Positions 58,231 to 64,000 of a stretch of DNA of 64,000 bases are shown piece by piece. How positions within the stretch are numbered: position 1 is the stretch's first letter; each line of letters begins with the position of its first letter. The notes beneath the pieces were generated by a model. It ran no database searches. It was not told where the DNA came from and worked only from the letters and a program-made list of their open reading frames with translations. The position numbers were made by a program, and so were the translations under genes. Source of the stretch: Phytohabitans maris (GTDB taxonomy: Bacteria; Actinomycetota; Actinomycetes; Mycobacteriales; Micromonosporaceae); assembly GCF_031085175.1 (NCBI RefSeq), contig NZ_JAVHUY010000010.1:124001-188000 (forward strand), written 5' to 3'.

Positions 58231-59736
58231 GTGGTCGCTACGCTCGATCGCGTGCGTCGCGTGAGTGGACGGACCGATCGGGTAGTGGTCGTCGGTGCCG
58301 GCCTTGGTGGTCTCGCCTGCGCCCTGCACCTCGCGGGCGCCGGGCGGCAGGTCACCGTGCTCGAACGCGAGGCGGTGCCCGGTGGGCGCGCCGGGCGGCT
58401 GAGCGTGTCCGGCTACGAGTTCGACACCGGCCCGACCGTCCTCACCATGCCGGACCTGATCGCCGAGCCGCTCGAGGCGGTGGGCGAGCGGCTGACCGAC
58501 TGGCTGGAGCTGCACCGCCTCGACCCGGCGTACCGCGCGCACTACCCGGACGGTTCCACATTGGACGTCGTCACCGAGCCCGAGCGGATGGCGGAGGAGG
58601 TGGCCCGGGTCTGCGGACCGTCCGAAGCGGACGGTTACCGGCGCTTCGTCGAGTACGCCCGGCGGCTGTGGCAGGTGGAGCGGGCAGACTTCGTCGAGCG
58701 CAACCTCGACTCCCCCACCGACCTGCTCACCGCCAACCTGCTGCGGCTGCTCTCGATGGGGGCGTTCGGGCGGCTGCAGGCGAAGGTCGACCAGTTCTTC
58801 GCCGACCCGCGCACCCGGCGCGCCTTCTCGTTCCAGGCGATGTACGCCGGCCTCGCCCCGCGCGACGCGCTCGCCATCTACGCCGTCATCGCGTACCTCG
58901 ACTCGGTCGCCGGCGTGTACTTCCCGCGTGGCGGCGTCCACGCGGTGCCGAAGGCGCTGGCCGGCGCGGCGGAAAAGCACGGCGTCCAGATCCGGTACGG
59001 CACCACGGTCACCCGCGTGGAGACCTCCGCCGGCCGCGCGGTCGCCGTGCGCACCGGCGACGGCGAGCGGATACCGGCCGACGTCGTGGTGCTCAACCCC
59101 GACATGCCGGTCGCCCGCCGCGACCTGCTGCCGCCGGAACGCCAGCGCCCGCTGCGCTACTCGCCGTCGTGCGTGGTGCTCCACATTGGATCCACACAGG
59201 AGTACGGCCGGATCGCGCACCACAACCTCCACTTCGGACGTACGTGGGAAGCCGCGTTCGACGAGGTGATCCGGGACGGCCGCCTGATGTCCGACCCGTC
59301 GCTGCTGGTCACCAACCCCAGCCGCATGGACCCTTCGCTGGCGCCGGCGGGCCGCCAGACCTACTACGTGCTCGCCCCGGTGCCCAACCTGGCCGCCGGC
59401 CGCGACCTCGACTGGCGCGGCGGCCTCGGCGAGCGGTACGCCGCAGAGCTCGTCGAGGTGCTGGAGGCTCGCGGCTACAAGGGATTCGGCGCGGGCGTGG
59501 AAGTGTCCCATGTGGTCACGCCGGCCGACTGGGCGGATCAGGGGATGGCGGCGGGCACCCCGTTCGCCGCCGCGCACACGTTCTCGCAGACCGGCCCGTT
59601 CCGCCCGGGCAATCTGCATTCCACTTTGGACAACGTCGTCTTCGTCGGCTCGGGCACGCAGCCCGGCGTGGGGGTGCCCATGGTCCTCATCTCCGGCAAG
59701 CTCGCCGCCCAGCGGGTCACGGGGCGTGCCACGTGA
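58231..59736 (+). CDS. crtI: Phytoene desaturase-family FAD oxidoreductase
   Basis: A 501-residue CrtI-type enzyme. FAD loop RVVVVGAGLGGLACALHLAG with the following GGRAGRLSVSGYEFDTGPTV (GGR and FDTGPT are CrtI marks), and a C-terminal FAD motif VVFVGSGTQPGVGVPMVLIS typical of carotenoid desaturases. In the family it removes hydrogens from phytoene to give coloured carotenoids; other C40 or C30 substrates are possible, since crtB and other carotenoid genes are not in the window. Start candidates are GTG 58231, 58252 and 58261; none has a ribosome binding site. The idi gene overlaps its stop (GTGA), supporting an isoprenoid role. Confidence 0.88.
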   Translation: MVATLDRVRRVSGRTDRVVVVGAGLGGLACALHLAGAGRQVTVLEREAVPGGRAGRLSVSGYEFDTGPTVLTMPDLIAEPLEAVGERLTDWLELHRLDPAYRAHYPDGSTLDVVTEPERMAEEVARVCGPSEADGYRRFVEYARRLWQVERADFVERNLDSPTDLLTANLLRLLSMGAFGRLQAKVDQFFADPRTRRAFSFQAMYAGLAPRDALAIYAVIAYLDSVAGVYFPRGGVHAVPKALAGAAEKHGVQIRYGTTVTRVETSAGRAVAVRTGDGERIPADVVVLNPDMPVARRDLLPPERQRPLRYSPSCVVLHIGSTQEYGRIAHHNLHFGRTWEAAFDEVIRDGRLMSDPSLLVTNPSRMDPSLAPAGRQTYYVLAPVPNLAAGRDLDWRGGLGERYAAELVEVLEARGYKGFGAGVEVSHVVTPADWADQGMAAGTPFAAAHTFSQTGPFRPGNLHSTLDNVVFVGSGTQPGVGVPMVLISGKLAAQRVTGRAT

Positions 59737-60284
59737 CCGCCGACCGTGAGGCCCACCTCGTCGAGCTGGTGGACGACGGCGGGTACCCCGTGGGCCAGGC
59801 CACCGTCGACGCGGCGCACCGCGCGCCGGGCATGCTGCACCGGGCGTTCTCGGTGCTGCTCGCCGACCCCGACGGGCGGGTGCTGCTGCAGCGCCGGGCC
59901 GCCGTCAAGACCCGCTTCCCGCTGCGCTGGGGCAACGCCTGCTGCGGCCACCCGGCGCCCGGCCAGCCGGTCACCGAGGCGGCCAACGCGCGGCTCGGCG
60001 AGGAGCTTGGGGTGGCGCCGCTGCCCCTGACCGAGCTGGGCGTGCACGTGTACCGTGCCGAGGACCCGGTCACCGGCCGCGTCGAGGTGGAGTACGACCA
60101 CGTGCTGCTCGGCCACGTCGACGCCGACCACCCGATGAGCCCCGACCCGGCCGAGGTGGCCGAGCTGCGATGGGTACCGCTCGACGAGGCCCGGGCGGGG
60201 ATCGGCGCGCGGCCCGACGACTACGCTCCGTGGCTGGTTGGGGTACTGGAAAAGCTGAATCTCGATTCTCAGCAGGCACTCTAG
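59733..60284 (+). CDS. idi: Isopentenyl-diphosphate delta-isomerase, type I
   Basis: A 183-residue Nudix-fold enzyme converting IPP and DMAPP into each other. GTG 59733 overlaps the crtI stop by 4 bases. Landmarks: GMLHRAFSVLLADPDGRVLL with the usual His-Arg-Ala-Phe, LRWGNACCGHPAPGQPVTEA (catalytic Cys in the T/N-x-C-C/S-HP motif), ARLGEELGVAPLPLTELGVH (Nudix-type Glu residues) and YDHVLLGHVDADHPMSPDPA. All catalytic residues look intact. It supplies DMAPP for carotenoid or other isoprenoid work, consistent with its crtI neighbour. Confidence 0.95.
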   Translation: MTADREAHLVELVDDGGYPVGQATVDAAHRAPGMLHRAFSVLLADPDGRVLLQRRAAVKTRFPLRWGNACCGHPAPGQPVTEAANARLGEELGVAPLPLTELGVHVYRAEDPVTGRVEVEYDHVLLGHVDADHPMSPDPAEVAELRWVPLDEARAGIGARPDDYAPWLVGVLEKLNLDSQQAL

Positions 60285-60328
60285 TAGGGTTTTGTCGCTC
60301 TGTTCCCGAACCGCCGGGAGTACGCGAC

Positions 60329-61150
60329 GTGACCCACCGAGCCGCCATCGTCAGCGCGCTGGTCGTACTTGCGCTGCTGGTCGGTGGCCGCTGGGCGCTC
60401 GGCCGCGGCCCAGTCGAAACGCTCCTCGTGGAGACCGGCCCCGGCATGCCGGCCGCCCCCTCGACATCCGCCCCGCCCGGCACCCCGTCGCCGTCGCCGT
60501 CGACCTCGCCCGGGGGCGGTACCCCGTCGCCGAAGGCGCCCAAGCCCCCTGCCGCCGGCGGCTCGATCGAGACCCGGCGGCTCACCGGCAGCAAGAAGAT
60601 CGCCCTGACCTTCGACGACGGCCCGCACCCCACGTGGACGCCGAAGGTGCTCGACATGCTGCGCAAGGTGGGCGTGAAGGCGACGTTCTGCCTGGTCGGC
60701 ACGGAGGTGCATCAGTACCCGGCGCTGGTCCAGCGGATCGTCCGCGAGGGCCACACGCTGTGCAACCACACCTGGCACCACGAGCTCGACCTGGGCACCA
60801 AGCCCGAGGCCGAGATCCGCGCCAACCTCGACGCCACCAACCGCGAGATCCGGCGCGCCGTGCCTGGCGCCAAAATCACATTCTTCCGCCACCCCGGCGG
60901 CATGTGGACGGCGGCGGCCATCAAGGTCGCCCGCGAGCTGGGCATGACGCCGCTGGGCTGGGACGTCGACCCGCTGGACTGGAAGAAGCCGAGCGCCGAG
61001 GCCATCCGCACCCGGGTCATCAACCAGGCCCGCCCCGGCTCCATCGTGCTGCTGCACGACGGCGGCGGCGACCGCGCCGCCACGCTGGCCGCCTGCCCGT
61101 CCCTCGTGGGTGAGCTCAAACGCAAGTACGGGATCGTCCTGCTCCGCTGA
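60329..61150 (+). CDS. Secreted polysaccharide deacetylase (NodB domain)
   Basis: A 273-residue protein with an N-terminal hydrophobic anchor or signal (AIVSALVVLALLVGGRWALG, about residues 5-24), a Pro/Ser linker (residues 38-75) and a carbohydrate esterase 4 domain. NodB motifs: KIALTFDDGPHPTWTPKVLD (catalytic Asp pair), TLCNHTWHHELDLGTKPEAE (two metal His), TFFRHPGGMWTAAAIKVARE, LGWDVDPLDWKKPSAEAI and PGSIVLLHDGGGDRAATLAA (last His). It deacetylates chitin-like or peptidoglycan N-acetylglucosamine. GTG 60329 has GGGAG 8 bases upstream. It follows idi by 44 bases in the same direction. Confidence 0.9.
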   Translation: MTHRAAIVSALVVLALLVGGRWALGRGPVETLLVETGPGMPAAPSTSAPPGTPSPSPSTSPGGGTPSPKAPKPPAAGGSIETRRLTGSKKIALTFDDGPHPTWTPKVLDMLRKVGVKATFCLVGTEVHQYPALVQRIVREGHTLCNHTWHHELDLGTKPEAEIRANLDATNREIRRAVPGAKITFFRHPGGMWTAAAIKVARELGMTPLGWDVDPLDWKKPSAEAIRTRVINQARPGSIVLLHDGGGDRAATLAACPSLVGELKRKYGIVLLR

Positions 61151-61357
61151 GCGTGGCTGCGCCCCGGACCTGATCTCGCGCTGGGCGCCCCCGCCTGCGC
61201 CGCAGCCGCCGATCTTGTAGCGATCTGCGGGGGAATGTGACGCGCCCAGTATCGGTTTGGAGGGAGGGTCGCATGTCGCGTATGCTTTCGAAGCCTCCGG
61301 CGGGGCCGGATGGGAGCAAAGCTGCCAGACTTGCGATGTGCAATGATGGCGGGGCCC

Positions 61358-61430
61358 GCCCTCATCGTCTAGTGGCCCAGGACGCCGCCCTTTCAAGGCG
61401 GTAGCACGGGTTCGAATCCCGTTGGGGGCA
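61358..61430 (+). tRNA. tRNA-Glu (anticodon UUC)
   Basis: Cloverleaf of 73 nt: acceptor GCCCTCA (61358-61364) pairs with TGGGGGC (61423-61429, one G-T), anticodon loop CTTTCAA with TTC, T arm GGTTCGAATCC. No encoded CCA. First of three clustered tRNA genes. Confidence 0.95.
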
Positions 61431-61454
61431 CGGTCCGGCCCAGCCGGAGAGCAA

Positions 61455-61528
61455 GGTCCTGTGGAGCAGTCGGAGTGCTCGCCGCCCTGTCAAGGCGGAG
61501 GTCGCGGGTTCAAGTCCCGTCAGGACCG
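61455..61528 (+). tRNA. tRNA-Asp (anticodon GUC)
   Basis: 74 nt: acceptor GGTCCTG (61455-61461) pairs with CAGGACC (61521-61527); anticodon loop CTGTCAA with GTC; T arm GGGTTCAAGTCCC; discriminator G. No encoded CCA. Confidence 0.95.
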
Positions 61529-61550
61529 CGGTTGCATGAGCCGAGACCCT

Positions 61551-61624
61551 GGCCAGGTAGCTCAGTTGGTACGAGCGTCCGACTGAAAATCGGAAGGTCG
61601 GCGGTTCGACCCCGCCCCTGGCCA
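61551..61624 (+). tRNA. tRNA-Phe (anticodon GAA)
   Basis: 74 nt: acceptor GGCCAGG (61551-61557) pairs with CCTGGCC (61617-61623); stem CCGA/TCGG around CTGAAAA with GAA; T arm GCGGTTCGACCCCGC; discriminator A. The order Glu-Asp-Phe is common in actinobacteria. Confidence 0.95.
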
Positions 61625-61787
61625 CATAGCCTTTCGCCGGGCTACAGCAACGTCCACCAGCGGTTACGCCGGTGGGCGTTTTGCTTTCCGCGACCTCGCC
61701 CGGCGCGGGTGACGCCAAGGACATGGGTTGCGGCGGGCCCAGACGACCAGCGGCCGAAGTAGCGGCGGTGAACGTAGCGTCCGAGCG

Positions 61788-62177
61788 CTAGGCAGCGCGG
61801 CGGCGGAGGGTGGCTACGGCGGAGCCGGCCAGGGTCAGGAGGCACTCGGGGAGCTGGCCGTCGGCGAGGGCGGCGCCGAAGAGGGCCTCGCCGGTCGAGG
61901 CGTCGGCGTTCGCGTACGCGCTGACGAATCTGGCGACCCAACGGGCGTCGTAGCGGGCCTCGTCGATGCCGGGGAAGTCTAGCGTCCAGCGGCCCTGCTG
62001 CACGTTGTCGCCGACCATGGTGGCCGCTAAGCACCAGGCCACGTCGTAGGCGCCGGCCACGCCGGACCGGTCGACCACCGCGTCGAAGGCTCCGACGACG
62101 GCGTCACTGTCGCCGGCCAGCGCGCTGCGGAGCACCTGGGCGGCATCGTCCAACGCCTCGGGCGGAACATCCGTCAC
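61788..62177 (-). CDS. Hypothetical protein, 129 aa
   Basis: A 129-residue soluble protein starting (GTG 62177) MTDVPPEALDDAAQVLRSAL, then VVGAFDAVVDRSGVAGAYDV, AWCLAATMVGDNVQQGRWTL and FVSAYANADASTGEALFGAA, ending DGQLPECLLTLAGSAVATLR. All-helical look; composition is normal for a real gene. An upstream ATG at 62255 would extend it across the edge of the palindromic repeat C; the GTG start is preferred. No family recognised. The end faces the tRNA cluster. Confidence 0.7.
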   Translation of the reverse strand: MTDVPPEALDDAAQVLRSALAGDSDAVVGAFDAVVDRSGVAGAYDVAWCLAATMVGDNVQQGRWTLDFPGIDEARYDARWVARFVSAYANADASTGEALFGAALADGQLPECLLTLAGSAVATLRRRAA

Positions 62178-62257
62178 GAGCCGAAGGGTATGCCGCCGGG
62201 TCAAGACGCGCTCGGTGAAAGCCACAACACCCCCGGACGCTGCGGGGATGGTCATCG

Positions 62258-62306
62258 AGATCGTGGTACTTGGGTGCCCCCAGAGGGGCACTGGAATACC
62301 ACGATC
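62258..62306. repeat. Palindromic REP-like element, copy C
   Basis: Arms AGATCGTGGTA (62258-62268) and TACCACGATC (62297-62306) match copies A and B. The inner GTGCCCC (62274-62280) / GGGGCAC (62285-62291) forms a second perfect hairpin as in copy B. It abuts the 111-bp repeat copy. Confidence 0.8.
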
Positions 62307-62347
62307 ACCCGGGGGCCGTGCGGCCAACGGCCGCTAAAGCGCGACAA

Positions 62348-62458
62348 GCGCGGAGGGTGAGGCCGCGGGAACGCACCCCAAGAAAACGCTCCGCTGCGCT
62401 CCACGTTTCCCCGGGGGCCCCGCGCAACGGTCTGGACCACAACGGACGTCGCGGTAGC
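62348..62458 (-). repeat. Dispersed repeat of about 111 bp, copy 2 (inverted)
   Basis: Reverse complement matches 12279-12389 nearly base for base, ending at the 3' side of the thioesterase gene (stop 62465). The palindromic copy C lies 41 bases away. Confidence 0.8.
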
Positions 62459-62464
62459 CCAAAG

Positions 62465-62881
62465 CTACGCCCCGCGCAGCAGGCAGGTCAGCCGGGCCGT
62501 GCAGACGCGGTCGCCCTTTTCGTCGGTGATGACGATGTCGTACGTGGCGATGGTGCCGCCGAGGTGCACCGGGGTGGCCACGCCGGTCACGGTGCCGCCG
62601 CGCAGGCCTTTGTGGTGGGTCGCGTTGAGATCGACGCCAACCGCGAGGGGGCGGCCGATCGTACTTCCGTGCATGACCGCGCCGAACGAGCCGAGCGTCT
62701 CGGCCAGTACCGCCGATGCGCCGCCGTGCAGCAGTCCCATCGGCTGGGTGTTGCCCTCCACGGGCATCGTGCCGACCACCCGCTCGGGCGCCGCCTCCAG
62801 GATGACGATCCCCATCCGGTTGGCGAGCGCGCCCGGATCGAGCCGGTGCGGCCCAGGTGAGACGTCCGTCGCAGGTTCCAC
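62465..62881 (-). CDS. PaaI-family hotdog-fold thioesterase
   Basis: A 138-residue hotdog-fold protein: RMGIVILEAAPERVVGTMPV, then QPMGLLHGGASAVLAETLGS with the HGG-A and the catalytic Glu in LAET, AVGVDLNATHHKGLRGGTVT and IVITDEKGDRVCTARLTCLL. The family hydrolyses small aromatic or acyl-CoA thioesters (PaaI, menaquinone DHNA-CoA thioesterase type). The ATG at 62881 is the only good one. Alone, divergent to the substrate-binding gene. Confidence 0.9.
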   Translation of the reverse strand: MEPATDVSPGPHRLDPGALANRMGIVILEAAPERVVGTMPVEGNTQPMGLLHGGASAVLAETLGSFGAVMHGSTIGRPLAVGVDLNATHHKGLRGGTVTGVATPVHLGGTIATYDIVITDEKGDRVCTARLTCLLRGA

Positions 62882-62999
62882 GCAGCGCAGGTTACCCCCG
62901 CGTACGAGAATGGCCAGCGACCACAGTCACACTGCGTACCGGCGGCACGCTAGTGTCCCCAGCGGACCCCCGCCGACCCCCGGGGAGGGAGGACAGGCC

Positions 63000-64000
63000 A
63001 TGTACCGCTCGCGCAGCGCTGCCATCGCCGCCTGCACCGCGTTCATGCTCGCCATCGCGGGCTGCGGAAGGACGGACGACACGCCGGAGGAGACCCCAAC
63101 CGGTCCCGTTCGCCTCTACGGAGCGGACGGCAACATGATCAACTCGTTCGGAGACGAGTTCAAGGACCTGGCCGGCACGCTCGCCGGCATGAAGGGCACC
63201 ACGCCCCTGACGCCGCTCTCCGACGACTTCAAGAGCCGGCTCCGCTCGGTCGACGCCGACCTGGGCGACTACGTGTACGCGGGCGAGAGCTACGACGCCG
63301 TGGTGATCAGCGCGCTCGCCGCCCAGCTCGCCGGCAGCACCGATCCTGGTGAGATCGCAAAGTACGTCAACGGCGTGACCACGGAGGGTGAGCGCTGCGA
63401 CACGGCGAAGGGCTGCCTCGCTCTCGCGCGCGCCGGCAAAGACATCGAGTACCGCGGGGTCTCGCTCAAGCGTGGCGGCTTCACCGACGCCGGCGAGCCG
63501 TCCACCGCGAGCTACGCGACGCTGCACTTCGACTCCAGCGACAAGCTCGACGACGGCAAGACGGAGTTCGTCGGCGCGGGCGACGAGTCGACCACCACCA
63601 CCAAGCGCTCACCGGCCCCGCGCTCCACGGACGGGCGCGACGAGGCGGAGACCGGCGCGCCGCTGAAGATCGGTGGCCTGCTGCCGCAGACCGGTGACCT
63701 GGCGCTGGCAAACCCGCCGCTGGCGGCCGGCTCGGCCCTCGCGATCCGCGACGTCAACGCGGCCGGTGGCGTGCTCGGCCAGCCGGTCGAGTGGATCGAC
63801 GGCGACGACGGCACCAACCCGGAGAAGGCGAAGCAGACGGTGGCGTCGCATGTCGCCGCCGGGGTACACGTGATCATCGGCGCGGGCGCCTCGGGCATCT
63901 CCCGGGCCGTGCTCCCGGATGTGGTCAAGGCCGGTCTGATCCTCTTCTCGCCCTGCAACACCGACGCCGGGCTGAGCGAGATCGACGACAAGGGCCTCTA
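63000..64000 (+). CDS. ABC transporter substrate-binding lipoprotein with duplicated lobe (cut by window edge)
   Basis: At least 333 residues; the 3' end is outside the window. Start ATG 63000 with GGAGGGAGGACA upstream. Lipoprotein signal MYRSRSAAIAACTAFMLAIA followed by GC (Cys22). Residues about 40-190 look like the C-terminal part of a Leu/Ile/Val-type binding protein (DLGDYVYAGESYDAVVISAL, DPGEIAKYVNGVTTEGERC, CLALARAGKDIEYRGVS, FTDAGEPSTASYATLHFDSS), then a linker (TTTTKRSPAPRSTDGRDEAE) and from about 220 a normal N-terminal lobe (PLKIGGLLPQTGDLALANPP, AAGSALAIRDVNAAGGVLGQ). So a C-terminal lobe precedes a fresh binding protein. Peripla_BP_6 family; ligand unknown. Confidence 0.85.
   Translation, partial: MYRSRSAAIAACTAFMLAIAGCGRTDDTPEETPTGPVRLYGADGNMINSFGDEFKDLAGTLAGMKGTTPLTPLSDDFKSRLRSVDADLGDYVYAGESYDAVVISALAAQLAGSTDPGEIAKYVNGVTTEGERCDTAKGCLALARAGKDIEYRGVSLKRGGFTDAGEPSTASYATLHFDSSDKLDDGKTEFVGAGDESTTTTKRSPAPRSTDGRDEAETGAPLKIGGLLPQTGDLALANPPLAAGSALAIRDVNAAGGVLGQPVEWIDGDDGTNPEKAKQTVASHVAAGVHVIIGAGASGISRAVLPDVVKAGLILFSPCNTDAGLSEIDDKGL

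Noticed and set aside
61151-61357. Possible small RNA gene before the tRNA cluster
   Set aside because: No hairpin-terminator pair or conserved RNA motif was recognised; it is more simply the tRNA promoter region.
61358-61624. tRNA cluster as an integration site
   Set aside because: No integrase gene or direct repeat of a tRNA 3' end was seen on either side.

Overview
The window comes from a very GC-rich actinomycete. Codons end strongly in G or C, many genes start with GTG or TTG, and neighbouring genes often overlap by 1-4 bases. An F420-dependent glucose-6-phosphate dehydrogenase, a full Tad pilus locus, several LacI/TetR/PadR/XRE regulators and a Glu-Asp-Phe tRNA cluster fit Micromonosporaceae (Phytohabitans, Actinoplanes, Dactylosporangium type). 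That placement is inference; there is no rRNA or marker gene to fix it. No prophage, insertion sequence, CRISPR array or replication origin was seen.

Layout. 1-3627: secreted glucan-active proteins (a truncated gene, then a GH55-like beta-1,3-glucanase under a LacI-type operator) and a quinone-oxidoreductase-like enzyme. 3989-7793: small membrane protein, MFS exporter, an ECF sigma factor with a membrane partner. 7820-11155: large modular GH87-like alpha-1,3-glucanase. 11341-12864: TetR gene facing a decayed SDR gene, then a tyrosine phosphatase. 13049-19379: PadR-ABC export operon divergent from a single-protein ketosynthase-ACP-alpha-oxoamine synthase, the most unusual gene here. 19454-28707: fgd, SMR/TetR pair, YbaK, membrane patatin, adenylate kinase/sugar-alcohol dehydrogenase pair, Kelch lipoprotein, Nramp-like carrier. 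28747-29462: a repeat-filled intergenic region. 29463-38874: ECF sigma factor, Tex, an ABC-2 operon, an XRE regulator with a small Cys-motif protein, dGTPase, RibD-like reductase. 39011-40702: secreted subtilase. 40748-50713: Tad pilus locus. 50833-56711: DUF1707 protein, PAP2 phosphatase, ScyD-like secreted protein, GH13 alpha-glucosidase and LacI regulator. 56804-61150: flavin disulfide reductase, crtI-idi pair, polysaccharide deacetylase. 61358-64000: three tRNAs, a small hypothetical gene, a thioesterase and the start of an ABC substrate-binding lipoprotein with a duplicated lobe.

How the parts work together. The glucanases (GH55-like and GH87-like), the subtilase and the deacetylase are exported and would attack fungal-type wall polymers or scavenged polymer. 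The Tad locus would build surface pili. The KS-ACP-AOS protein should make an alpha-amino ketone from an acyl-ACP and an amino acid; its divergent PadR/ABC operon shares a 39-base promoter region with it and may export or give resistance to the product.

Two dispersed repeat families run through intergenic DNA: a palindromic element of about 50 bp (28855, 29089, 62258) and an element of about 111 bp (12279, 62348, plus fragments). Other strong stem-loops lie at 36578-36635 and 50751-50812. All family names come from reading the sequence; no database search was possible.
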